Below are positions 1 to 8,016 of a stretch of 64,000 bases of DNA, one piece after another. The number at the start of each line of letters is the position of its first letter. Within the stretch, counting starts at the first letter, position 1. A model generated the notes under the pieces. It was not told the origin of the DNA. It did not search any database and saw nothing but the letters and a program-made list of their open reading frames with translations. The DNA is taken from positions 186,001 to 250,000 of the forward strand of contig JAEYOP010000071.1 in the NCBI GenBank assembly GCA_023411575.1, written 5' to 3'. The stretch comes from Bacillota bacterium. GTDB lineage: Bacteria > Bacillota > Clostridia > Acetivibrionales > DTU013. The translations under genes and the position numbers were made by a program.

Positions 1-1185
1 GAGGTGGGAATCCCGCGCCCGAAGGGCAGGACCGTATATACGCTGGAGCAGGCGCTGGAAGCCGCCAATGAACTGATTTATCCGGTGCTGGTCCGTCCGT
101 CGTATGTGCTTGGCGGACAGGGAATGGAGATTGCGTACAGCGACAAAGATATTATAGAGTTTATGGAGATCATTAACCGGGTCAAGCAGGAGCATCCGAT
201 TCTCGTCGACAAGTACCTGATGGGAAAGGAGATCGAGGTCGATGCGATCTGCGACGGCGAGGATATCCTGATCCCGGGCATCATGGAGCATCTGGAACGC
301 GCCGGAGTCCATTCGGGCGACAGCATCTCGGTTTATCCCGCCGCTTCGCTGAGCCAGCCGGTGGTACGGAAAATCGTCGAATTCTCGGCCAAGCTTGCAA
401 AGGCCCTGAATGTAATAGGGATGATCAATATTCAGTATGTGCTCTACAACGGAGAACTGCATGTGATCGAGGTCAATCCCCGTTCAAGCCGCACCGTGCC
501 GTATATAAGCAAGGTGACGGGCATTCCCATGATCGACATCGCCACCAAGCTGATGACCGGCAAAAAGCTGGGCGATTTCAAATTCGGAACGGGCCTGTAC
601 AGGGACGCCGACTATGTGGCGATCAAGGTTCCCGTATTCTCTTTTGAAAAGCTTCATGACGTCGATACCAGCCTTGGACCTGAAATGAAATCGACAGGAG
701 AGGTGCTCGGAATCGGGAAGACCTTCCACGAAGCGCTTTACAAGGGCATTACCGCTTCCGGGATAAAGCTCCCCGGTAAAGGCGGGGGCATCCTCATGAC
801 GGTGAGGGATTCCGACAAGCCGGAGTTGATCCCGATTGCGGAAAAGTTCGAGAAATTCGGCTACGAGCTGTGGGCTACCGGCAAGACCGCCAACATGCTG
901 AATGCCCAGGGAATTGCGACGAATGCGGTGAAAAAGATCGACGAAGGCTCGCCGAACCTGCTGGACCTGATTTCCTCCGGCCGGATCAAGCTTGTGATCA
1001 ACACGCCGACCAAAGGCCGCCAGCCGGAAAGGGACGGCTTCAAAATCAGACGAAAAGCGGTGGAAATGTCCATCCCCTGCCTGACCTCGCTGGACACGGC
1101 CAATGCGGTATTGAGCTGCATCGAGATGGAAAACGGCGGCGCGGAGCTGGATGTGATCGACCTGAGCGTTTTTGAGGAGGCTTGA
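1..1185 (+). CDS. carB: Carbamoyl-phosphate synthase large subunit, C-terminal part (5' truncated by window edge)
   Basis: This is the last third of the large subunit that makes carbamoyl phosphate from bicarbonate, ATP and glutamine-derived ammonia for pyrimidine and arginine synthesis. The reading frame is open to base 1, so the gene begins outside the window. Visible are the second ATP-grasp domain (PVLVRPSYVLGGQGMEI, later EVNPRSSRTVPYISKVTGIP) and, from about residue 255, the MGS-like allosteric domain (ILMTVRDSDK, WATGKTANMLN, LVINTPTKGR). Its stop is followed one base later by the pyrK start, so the two are translationally linked in a pyr operon. The call is secure; only the N-terminal part is missing. 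Confidence 0.95.
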   Translation, partial: EVGIPRPKGRTVYTLEQALEAANELIYPVLVRPSYVLGGQGMEIAYSDKDIIEFMEIINRVKQEHPILVDKYLMGKEIEVDAICDGEDILIPGIMEHLERAGVHSGDSISVYPAASLSQPVVRKIVEFSAKLAKALNVIGMINIQYVLYNGELHVIEVNPRSSRTVPYISKVTGIPMIDIATKLMTGKKLGDFKFGTGLYRDADYVAIKVPVFSFEKLHDVDTSLGPEMKSTGEVLGIGKTFHEALYKGITASGIKLPGKGGGILMTVRDSDKPELIPIAEKFEKFGYELWATGKTANMLNAQGIATNAVKKIDEGSPNLLDLISSGRIKLVINTPTKGRQPERDGFKIRRKAVEMSIPCLTSLDTANAVLSCIEMENGGAELDVIDLSVFEEA

Positions 1186-1186
1186 G

Positions 1187-1975
1187 ATGGCAAACCCGAA
1201 GCAATTGCAGGACAGGGTGGTAAGCATTGAGGAATTATCGGAAGACATCTATAAAATGACCGTGGTGTCGGAATACGTTGCCCAAAATGCGGTTGCAGGG
1301 CAGTTCGTCAACATTAAATGCTGCGACGGGACCCAGGCCCTGCTCAGGCGCCCCATCAGCATTTGCAGCGTAGACCGGGAAAACGGCCGCTATGATCTGC
1401 TGTTCCAGAAAAAGGGCGGCGGAACGGGCCTTCTGGCTTTGAAAAAGCCCGGCGACCGGCTGGATGTTTTGGGCCCGCTGGGCAACGGCTTCGACCTGGA
1501 CAGCGGATTCAAACGGATCGCGGTGATCGGCGGCGGAATCGGCATATTCCCGCTGCTGTTCGTGCTGCGGGAAAGCCGGGCGGTGGAAAAGAAAGCTTAT
1601 CTTGGGTTTCGGACAAAGAAGCTGGTCGTGCTGGAGAAGGAATTCGGGCAGAGCGGCGCCCTGGAAATTGCTACGGATGACGGCAGCTACGGCACACATG
1701 GATTTGTCACCGATCTGCTGAAAAAGGAGCTTTTAATGAAGCAACTGGATATGATCTATGCTTGCGGACCCATGCCGATGCTGAAAAAAGTGGCGGAGAC
1801 TGCAAATTCAAACGGCGTCCGCTGCCAGGTATCCCTTGAGCAGCGCATGGGCTGCGGTTTTGGCGCGTGCCTGGTATGCGCCTGCAAAACCCACGGGGAG
1901 AACGGCGATTGGCAATACAGCCATGTATGCAAGGACGGGCCCATATTTGACAGCAAAACGGTTCTTTTCGAATAA
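1187..1975 (+). CDS. pyrK: Dihydroorotate dehydrogenase B, electron transfer subunit
   Basis: The 262-residue iron-sulfur flavoprotein passes electrons from the PyrD FMN to NAD+ in type 1B dihydroorotate dehydrogenase. An N-terminal ferredoxin-reductase-like FAD domain carries LLRRPISI, followed by an NAD-binding domain (VIGGGIGIFPLLFVL) and a C-terminal [2Fe-2S] site of closely spaced cysteines (MGCGFGACLVCAC and a later HVC). I chose ATG 1187 because GAGGAGG at 1174-1180 sits six bases upstream; an in-frame TTG at 1172 would overlap carB. The next gene is its catalytic partner pyrD. Confidence 0.93.
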   Translation: MANPKQLQDRVVSIEELSEDIYKMTVVSEYVAQNAVAGQFVNIKCCDGTQALLRRPISICSVDRENGRYDLLFQKKGGGTGLLALKKPGDRLDVLGPLGNGFDLDSGFKRIAVIGGGIGIFPLLFVLRESRAVEKKAYLGFRTKKLVVLEKEFGQSGALEIATDDGSYGTHGFVTDLLKKELLMKQLDMIYACGPMPMLKKVAETANSNGVRCQVSLEQRMGCGFGACLVCACKTHGENGDWQYSHVCKDGPIFDSKTVLFE

Positions 1976-2012
1976 AGCAATCTTTTCAAATAAAGCGGGA
2001 GTGGGAGAAAAT

Positions 2013-2933
2013 ATGGACAAGACGGATTTATCGGTGGAGCTCTGCGGCATAAAGCTTAAAAATCCGGTGATCGCCGCTTCCGGGACCTTCGGATTCGGCA
2101 GGGAGCACGCCAATTTCATGGATTTGAACCGGATCGGCGGGATCAGCGTGAAGGGGCTTACGCTGAAGCCCAGGCAGGGCAACAAGCCTCCGAGGGTTGC
2201 CGAGACGCCCGCCGGGATGCTGAACAGCGTGGGTCTGCAAAACCCCGGTGTGGAAGCTTTTGTCGAAACGGAGATCGCCTTTTTGCGGCAATATTCCGCT
2301 GCGATCATCGTCAACATAGCCGGCAATACCATCGAGGAATACTGCGAAATGGCGCGGATCCTTTCCGACGCCGATATCGACGCCATCGAGCTGAACGTTT
2401 CGTGCCCGAACGTCAAGGCGGGAGGAATTTCCTTCGGGAATTCGGCCTGCGGGATCGCCGAAATCACCTCGCAGGTGAGAAAGCACTGCAAAAAGCCGTT
2501 GATCGTGAAACTGACGCCGAATGTAACCAGTATTTCCGAAATCGCGCGGGCGGCGGAGGAGGCTGGGGCGGATGCACTTTCCCTGATCAATACCCTGTTG
2601 GGGATGGTCATCGATATTGAAACGAGAAGACCGGTATTGGCAAATAACATGGGCGGATTATCCGGCCCGGCGGTAAAGCCTGTGGCCGTTCGAATGGTTT
2701 ATGAGGTGGCCCGGGCCGTAAAAGTGCCTGTGATCGGCATGGGGGGCATATCGAACGGCTGCGATGCCGTCGAATTCCTGCTGGCCGGCGCGTCGGCCGT
2801 CATGGTGGGCACGGCGGGATTGATTTATCCGGATGCCTGTATAAAAGTATGCGAGGGGATCGAAGAATATATGGTGCGGCATAAAATAGAGCATATCGGC
2901 GATCTGACCGGTAAAGTTGAAATGAACGGGTGA
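2013..2933 (+). CDS. pyrD: Dihydroorotate dehydrogenase B, catalytic subunit
   Basis: The 306-residue FMN enzyme oxidises dihydroorotate to orotate. It is the type 1B form, shown by the adjacent pyrK and by the catalytic-cysteine segment ELNVSCPNVKAGG (class 1B uses Cys as base). Other landmarks are NPVIAASGTFGFG near the N-terminus and the phosphate-binding end VPVIGMGGISNGCDAVEFLLAGASAVMVGT, which is described here in two parts: VPVIGMGGISNG and DAVEFLLAGASAVMVGT. Start ATG 2013 is preceded by GGGAGTGGGAG; a longer frame from 1836 would overlap pyrK and lacks support. It lies 37 bases after pyrK. Confidence 0.94.
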   Translation: MDKTDLSVELCGIKLKNPVIAASGTFGFGREHANFMDLNRIGGISVKGLTLKPRQGNKPPRVAETPAGMLNSVGLQNPGVEAFVETEIAFLRQYSAAIIVNIAGNTIEEYCEMARILSDADIDAIELNVSCPNVKAGGISFGNSACGIAEITSQVRKHCKKPLIVKLTPNVTSISEIARAAEEAGADALSLINTLLGMVIDIETRRPVLANNMGGLSGPAVKPVAVRMVYEVARAVKVPVIGMGGISNGCDAVEFLLAGASAVMVGTAGLIYPDACIKVCEGIEEYMVRHKIEHIGDLTGKVEMNG

Positions 2934-2937
2934 TGCA

Positions 2938-3651
2938 ATGAAGACAAAGCTGATATTTGTCAGGCACGCGGAGGCGGAAGGCAACAAAATCCGAAGGTTT
3001 CACGGCTGGACGGACTCCGGCATAACGGAGAAGGGGCATTTGCAGGCGCAGCGTGTCGCCGGAAGGCTGAAGGAGGTCGAAATCGATGTTTTGTATTCCA
3101 GCAGTCTTGCCAGGACCCTTCAGACGGCGGAATACATTTCCGTGGTCAAAGGACTTCCGATCCACCGGACCGACAAGCTGAAGGAAATCAACGGCGGCGA
3201 CTGGGAGGGACAGAGCTGGACGGAGCTGCAGGAGAAATGGCCGGAATCCCACGATACCTGGGAAAACAGGCCTCATGAGCACAAAATGCCCAACGGGGAA
3301 TCCATGCAGGAGTTCCAGGAAAGACTTGTGGCGGAAGTGATGCAAATCATCCGGGCAAACGAGGGAAAAACCGTCTGTATCGTGACCCACGGCACGGCCA
3401 TAAGGGCTTTAATATGCCATTTCCGGGCATGTTCGCTGGAGGAGATGGTCAATGTCGCCTGGTGCGACAATACGGCCATTACCATAATGGATTACGAGGA
3501 GCCCTATTTCACGACGGTTGTGGAAGGAGACGCCACCCATCTGGGAAGCGATCTCGGCACGATTGTGAACCAGGATTGGTGGGAAGACTATATGAAGAAG
3601 GTCAAGGACAGGGAAGCAAAACGCTTGCAGGAGGAGAAAACCGATGTATAA
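2938..3651 (+). CDS. Histidine phosphatase family protein (phosphoglycerate mutase-like)
   Basis: A 237-residue cytosolic phosphatase of the branch-1 histidine phosphatase superfamily. The phospho-acceptor motif is FVRHAEAEGN at the N-terminus, the second catalytic arginine is in SSLARTLQTAE, and the second histidine is in VTHGTAIRALI. The substrate is unknown; alpha-ribazole phosphatase-like and PGM-like proteins share these motifs. It starts four bases after pyrD stops and overlaps the next gene by eight bases, so it is an integral member of the pyr operon. That suggests a phosphoester linked to nucleotide or PRPP metabolism, but this is inference. Confidence 0.85.
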   Translation: MKTKLIFVRHAEAEGNKIRRFHGWTDSGITEKGHLQAQRVAGRLKEVEIDVLYSSSLARTLQTAEYISVVKGLPIHRTDKLKEINGGDWEGQSWTELQEKWPESHDTWENRPHEHKMPNGESMQEFQERLVAEVMQIIRANEGKTVCIVTHGTAIRALICHFRACSLEEMVNVAWCDNTAITIMDYEEPYFTTVVEGDATHLGSDLGTIVNQDWWEDYMKKVKDREAKRLQEEKTDV

Positions 3652-4495
3652 TGAAAAACTGGTCAATTGGCTGTTTCAGACGGGGGCAGTCCGGGTATGC
3701 CCGGAGGGAAAACCATTCTGGTACACTTCCGGTACGATAGGCCCTTACTACATAAATACCCATTTTTTGTACGGCAGCGAAAAAAAGGCATTGGAACTGC
3801 TCGAAAAAATTGACGCGTACAAGTCGGATAAGCTGGGCTGCCCGGAAAAGCTGATCGGGCTGGTGGAAGAGAACTATTCCGGAGATGAAATCTTCAAAGG
3901 CTTGATCGACAGCATGGCGGAGTACATTCAAAACAACATTGACCTGGAGTGTATCGAGTACGTATCCGGGGGAGAACGCCGCGACTGGTTTTTTTCGCTG
4001 ATCCTGGCGAAGCTTCTCGGAAAGCCTCATATCACGATTTACAAGGATCTGTCGGCAGTCCTGACGGAGAAGGGCGAGACAGCCGCCGCCCAGTCGGTCA
4101 ACGGCGCGCGGGTGCTGCACATTGCGGACCTGATAACGGAAGCGTCCAGCTATGAAAGAGCCTGGATACCGGCCATTAAAAACATCGGCGGCCAACTGAC
4201 CCACAGCGTCGTCGTGGTGGACCGGCTGCAGGGAGGCGCTGCGCTTCTGGAGCGGAACAACGTCTGCCCGTTTGCCATGATTTCCATTGAGAAGAGCTTT
4301 TTCGACAGCGCGCTCGGAATGGGTTTGATCAGCGAAGGACAGCACACGATGCTGCTGCAGTATACGGCGAATCCGCGGGAATCCATGAAAAATTTCCTGA
4401 AGGAGCATCCGGAATTCCTGGAAGACGCGCTGAAGGCGGATGATAAAACCAGCGAGCGCGCCAGGCTGTGCATCGAAAAGAAGATATACGCCTGA
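3644..4495 (+). CDS. Orotate phosphoribosyltransferase-like protein (divergent PyrE)
   Basis: A 283-residue type I phosphoribosyltransferase-fold protein, probably converting orotate and PRPP to OMP as the next pyr-operon step. Visible features are FWYTSGTIGPYYINTHF near the N-terminus, YVSGGERRDWFFSLILAKLLGK (a PyrE-like core; residues about 101-122, given here only by its first part YVSGGERRDWFF), and the PRPP-loop region RVLHIADLITEASS. The loop departs from the usual EDVxTTGGS and the protein is about 70 residues longer than typical PyrE. It overlaps the upstream phosphatase by eight bases. Orotate specificity rests on operon context; another PRTase activity is possible. Confidence 0.72.
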   Translation: MYNEKLVNWLFQTGAVRVCPEGKPFWYTSGTIGPYYINTHFLYGSEKKALELLEKIDAYKSDKLGCPEKLIGLVEENYSGDEIFKGLIDSMAEYIQNNIDLECIEYVSGGERRDWFFSLILAKLLGKPHITIYKDLSAVLTEKGETAAAQSVNGARVLHIADLITEASSYERAWIPAIKNIGGQLTHSVVVVDRLQGGAALLERNNVCPFAMISIEKSFFDSALGMGLISEGQHTMLLQYTANPRESMKNFLKEHPEFLEDALKADDKTSERARLCIEKKIYA

Positions 4496-4581
4496 TCCGG
4501 TAACGGGCGAGGGCAGGCGTTCATGGGGCGAGGCGGAGAGAGGCAGCGGCAAAGGATCGGTTTTATTTGGGAGATTCCTCT

Positions 4582-5967
4582 ATGAAAAGGCGCAAGAAGA
4601 AAAGGATCAGCCCTTTTTCCATATTAGCCCTCGTTGTATTGCTTGGGGCTGTAGCCGGAGGCTTTCTATACGGTATAAGCCACAGGCCCGTCCATGCGCC
4701 GGACTCCAAGGATGCTTCCACTCCAACTTCAAGTACAACTCTAACTTCGACTATAACTCAAACCTCCACTCCAAGTTCAAGTGTAACTCAAACTTCAACT
4801 CAAACGGAAACTCCTGCTTCGACTTCCCCGGCCGGCACTATGCCGGGGGAGTCTGTTTCAACCATCCCCGAATCCATCCTTGACCAAATTGCGAAAATGA
4901 GCCTGGAAGAAAAAATCGGCCAGTTGTTCATTGTCGGGTTTAAAGGCCAGAAGGCGGATTCGCAGATCACCAGCATGATCCGGAACTATCACGTCGGTGG
5001 GGTTATTTTATTCAGCAACAACATTGCCGATCCCGATCAGCTATTATCCCTGATGAATTCCCTGAAGGAACTGAATTCCAAGGCTTCCGGCGTCAAGCCT
5101 CCGCTTTTCCTGTCGGTGGACGAGGAAGGAGGCCGGATCAGCAGGATGCCGGCGCAACTGCTGAAATTGCCGTCCAACCAGGCCGTGGGCAATTGGAACG
5201 ACAGCAGCCTGTCCTATGAAATCGGCGGTATTCTTGCTGAAGAGCTGAAGGCATTCGGCTTTAATATGGATTTTGCGCCGGTTCTGGACATTTTCAGCAA
5301 TCCGGCCAATACGGTGATCGGCGACCGCGCTTTCGGCACCGAGCCGGAGCTTGTAAGCAGGCTTGGCGTACAAACGCTGAAAGGCATCCGAGCCGGCGGC
5401 GTCATCCCGGTGGTGAAGCATTTTCCCGGGCACGGCGACACGCTGGTAGACTCCCATGAGGGACTGCCGGTGGTCGATTACGGAATGAAGAGACTGAAAG
5501 ACTTTGAATTGAAGCCCTTTCAGGCGGCGATCGACAATAAGGCGGACGCTGTGATGGTTGCGCATATTTTGATGAAACAACTGGACACAAAGGACCCGGC
5601 CTCCTTGTCCAAAGCAGTGATAACGGACCTTTTAAAAAAGCAGATGGGTTTCGACGGCCTGGTGGTGACGGACGATATGACCATGGGCGCTATCGTCGGC
5701 CGGTATAAAATCGGCGAGGCCGTCGTCCGGTCGATCCGCTCGGGAAGCGATATCCTTCTGGTCTGTCACGGGTATGACAACCAGGTGAATGCGATCAACG
5801 CAGTCCTGGAAGCCGCCAAAAGCGGCGTAATTTCCGAAGACAGGCTGGAGGAGAGCGTCGGTAAAATCCTTCGCCTTAAGGAGAAATATGGGCTGTCGGA
5901 CAATAAAATTTCTTCCGTCGATATTGCTGCGATCAATAATAAAATTGCCGCTATCCCGGTCAAATGA
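4582..5967 (+). CDS. Secreted or membrane-anchored beta-N-acetylhexosaminidase, glycoside hydrolase family 3
   Basis: A 461-residue NagZ-type glycosidase that probably removes GlcNAc from peptidoglycan fragments outside the membrane. A basic start (MKRRKKKR) leads into one membrane segment, then a Ser/Thr-rich linker at about residues 45-85, then the GH3 catalytic domain. Diagnostic motifs are VDEEGGRISRM, the KHFPGHGDT substrate loop and the nucleophile region VVTDDMTMGAI. I prefer ATG 4582, eight bases after GGGAG, over the in-frame TTG at 4567. The linker is encoded by degenerate short repeats. It stands between the pyr operon and miaB. Confidence 0.88.
   Translation: MKRRKKKRISPFSILALVVLLGAVAGGFLYGISHRPVHAPDSKDASTPTSSTTLTSTITQTSTPSSSVTQTSTQTETPASTSPAGTMPGESVSTIPESILDQIAKMSLEEKIGQLFIVGFKGQKADSQITSMIRNYHVGGVILFSNNIADPDQLLSLMNSLKELNSKASGVKPPLFLSVDEEGGRISRMPAQLLKLPSNQAVGNWNDSSLSYEIGGILAEELKAFGFNMDFAPVLDIFSNPANTVIGDRAFGTEPELVSRLGVQTLKGIRAGGVIPVVKHFPGHGDTLVDSHEGLPVVDYGMKRLKDFELKPFQAAIDNKADAVMVAHILMKQLDTKDPASLSKAVITDLLKKQMGFDGLVVTDDMTMGAIVGRYKIGEAVVRSIRSGSDILLVCHGYDNQVNAINAVLEAAKSGVISEDRLEESVGKILRLKEKYGLSDNKISSVDIAAINNKIAAIPVK
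4721..4813 (+). repeat. Degenerate short repeats encoding a Ser/Thr/Gln linker
   Basis: The DNA repeats variants of AACTC, CAAAC and TTCAAGT, encoding a Thr/Ser-rich spacer between the membrane segment and the GH3 domain. Such slippage-prone linkers usually vary in length between strains. Confidence 0.7.
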
Positions 5968-5973
5968 TATAAT
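5944..5973 (+). promoter_or_regulatory. Putative promoter of miaB with extended -10
   Basis: TTGCCG at 5944-5949 and TATAAT at 5968-5973 are 18 bases apart. A TG pair at 5965-5966 gives an extended -10 element. It overlaps the end of the upstream glycosidase gene and lies about 45 bases before miaB. Confidence 0.5.
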
Positions 5974-6016
5974 GTAATTTAGCCAAAGCAAAAAGGAGCG
6001 CCAGACCGAACAAAAC

Positions 6017-7444
6017 ATGGATAACAGAAAAAACACCCGGATTCCGGACGAAGAAATAGCGCAACAGTACAAATATATGGACGATATCAAGGAATGGAAC
6101 CAGGAATATGTCCTGAAGCAGGGCAGGCAAAAGATGGCCTATTTGCAGTCCTTCGGATGCCAGATGAATGAAAATGATTCCGAAAAGCTGTCCGGAATGC
6201 TGGAAGCAATGGGATACATGCACACGGACAAGCTGGAGGACAGCGATCTGGTCCTGTACAATACCTGCTGTGTACGGGAAAATGCGGAGCTCAAGGTATA
6301 TGGGCACCTTGGCGCGCTCAAGGCGATGAAGGAGCGCAATAAGGATATGGTCATCGCCGTTTGCGGCTGCATGATGCAGCAGAAAACGGTTGTAGAGCAT
6401 CTGATGAAGAAATACCGCCATGTGGATCTGATCTTCGGCACCCACAATATTCATAAATTCCCCGAACTGCTCCATAAAGCCATCCACTCCGATTCAACGG
6501 TAGCGGATGTGGAAAGCTCGGAAGGCTCCATCGCCGAGGGTGTTCCCATCAAGCGCGAACAGGGCGTAAAGGCCTGGCTTACGATCATGTACGGCTGCAA
6601 TAATTTCTGTTCGTACTGCATAGTGCCTTATGTCAGAGGCAGGGAAAGAAGCAGGCAGGTCCCGGATATCGTTGCCGAAGCAAGGCTTCTGGGCCATCAG
6701 GGGTTCAAGGAGATCACCCTGCTGGGGCAGAATGTCAATTCCTACGGGCTGGACCGGAAGGACGGAAGCAGCTTTGCCGGACTGCTGCGCAGCCTCGAGG
6801 AGGTTGAGGGGCTGGAGCGGGTCCGTTTTATGACCTCCCATCCGAAGGATCTGTCAGAGGAGTTGATCCTGGCGATGCGGGACTGCAAAAAGGTGTGCGA
6901 GCATTTGCACCTGCCTGTCCAGGCCGGCAGCAATGCGATCCTGAGGGAAATGAACCGAAAATATACAAGGGAGTATTACTTTGAGCTAGTTGAAAAAATC
7001 CGTGCGCAGATTCCGGATATCTCCCTGACAACGGACATTATAGTTGGCTTCCCCGGAGAGACGGAGGAGGATTTCGAGCAGACCCTGGACCTTGTTGAAA
7101 AGGTAAGGTTCGATTACGTGTATACCTTCCTTTATTCCAAGCGCACGGGAACACCGGCGGCGCAAAGGGAGGAGCAGGTCGCCGAAGCAGCCAAGAAGAA
7201 AAGATTCGACGCCTTGCTTGACCTGCAAAACAGGATCGGCCGGGAGTTGAACGCGCCTTTGGCCGGCAAAAGCGTCGAGGTGCTGGTGGAAGGGACCAGC
7301 AAGAACAGCCTCAGTACCATGACGGGGCGCACCCGAACGAATAAGATCGTCAATTTCAAGGGAGAGAAGGAGCTCACAGGGAGATTGATCGATGTAAAAA
7401 TAAAAAACGCGGGCACCTGGTCCTTGGACGGCAGCCTGGAATGA
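6017..7444 (+). CDS. miaB: tRNA-2-methylthio-N6-dimethylallyladenosine synthase
   Basis: A 475-residue radical-SAM methylthiotransferase that converts i6A37 to ms2i6A37 in tRNAs reading UNN codons. The N-terminal domain carries the auxiliary cluster cysteines (FGCQMNENDSE, YNTCCVRENA, CGCMMQ), the radical-SAM motif is CNNFCSYCIVPYVRGRERSR, and a C-terminal TRAM domain follows (VLVEGTSKN to LIDVKI). AAGGAG lies unusually far (about 18 bases) before the ATG. It pairs functionally with miaA about 6.8 kb downstream, which makes its substrate, and heads a cluster of ylbF-like, mutS, mutL, miaA and hfq genes. Confidence 0.95.
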   Translation: MDNRKNTRIPDEEIAQQYKYMDDIKEWNQEYVLKQGRQKMAYLQSFGCQMNENDSEKLSGMLEAMGYMHTDKLEDSDLVLYNTCCVRENAELKVYGHLGALKAMKERNKDMVIAVCGCMMQQKTVVEHLMKKYRHVDLIFGTHNIHKFPELLHKAIHSDSTVADVESSEGSIAEGVPIKREQGVKAWLTIMYGCNNFCSYCIVPYVRGRERSRQVPDIVAEARLLGHQGFKEITLLGQNVNSYGLDRKDGSSFAGLLRSLEEVEGLERVRFMTSHPKDLSEELILAMRDCKKVCEHLHLPVQAGSNAILREMNRKYTREYYFELVEKIRAQIPDISLTTDIIVGFPGETEEDFEQTLDLVEKVRFDYVYTFLYSKRTGTPAAQREEQVAEAAKKKRFDALLDLQNRIGRELNAPLAGKSVEVLVEGTSKNSLSTMTGRTRTNKIVNFKGEKELTGRLIDVKIKNAGTWSLDGSLE

Positions 7445-7538
7445 CTGGCAGATAGTTTTAAATGACATATAAATAATTGAAATGACTTGCGGATAGCCCG
7501 GAAGGACTTATAGATAACTGGAATGCCTTACAAACAAA
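7436..7538 (+). repeat. Five imperfect 20-21 bp tandem repeats between miaB and ricA-like gene
   Basis: Units are 7436-7455, 7456-7475, 7476-7496, 7497-7517 and 7518-7538. They share a core like TGGAATGACTTNCAGATAA. The first unit contains the miaB stop codon. The array fills almost the whole gap before the next gene. Confidence 0.6.
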
Positions 7539-7560
7539 TAGAAACCGGAGGATAGAAAGA

Positions 7561-7950
7561 ATGGATATATTGGATAAAGCAAAGGAATTGGGAGGAATGA
7601 TCGGCACGTCGGAGGAGATGCTCCGGCTGAAGAAGGCGGAAGCCGCTCTTGAGGCGGATGATCGCGGAATGGGCCTGATGGAAGATTACAGGCTCCTGCA
7701 GATCGAGCTGGTCAAGGCGACACGGGAAAAGAAAGGCGAGGTCCAGATCGGAGAGATCCGGGACATGCTGATGAACAAGCAGTCCGAGCTGAATGACTAT
7801 GCCATTACCCTTGAATATATAGAATCGAAGAACGCTTTTGACGGCATGATGCAGAAAGTCAACGATGTTATTACCTTTGCGATCACCGGGGAAGAGTGTT
7901 CGCCTTCCAAATGTTCCTCGTGCAGCGGCTGTGGATCAAGGCATGCTTAG
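7561..7950 (+). CDS. YlbF/YmcA (RicA/RicF) family protein with four-cysteine tail
   Basis: A 129-residue mainly helical protein of the Com_YlbF family, whose B. subtilis members RicA and RicF join RicT (YaaT) in a complex that promotes RNase Y-dependent mRNA maturation and affects competence, biofilm and sporulation. The position directly after miaB matches B. subtilis ymcB-ymcA. Helical text such as LKKAEAALEAD and LLQIELVKATREKKGEV fits the family. The last 16 residues hold CX4CX2CX2C (CSPSKCSSCSGC), a plausible [4Fe-4S] ligand set, in line with the known Fe-S clusters of the Ric complex. Whether this is RicA or RicF is uncertain. Confidence 0.8.
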   Translation: MDILDKAKELGGMIGTSEEMLRLKKAEAALEADDRGMGLMEDYRLLQIELVKATREKKGEVQIGEIRDMLMNKQSELNDYAITLEYIESKNAFDGMMQKVNDVITFAITGEECSPSKCSSCSGCGSRHA

Positions 7951-8016
7951 GATTCGATAATTTAGCTGAGCCTGGATAGAAAACCGGTCTGGAACGATAA
8001 AAGTGAGGTCGTTAGA

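Noticed and set aside
4440..4883. Asn/Phe-rich frame across the GH3 linker
   Set aside because: Product of the short DNA repeats read in another frame; no SD or continuation.
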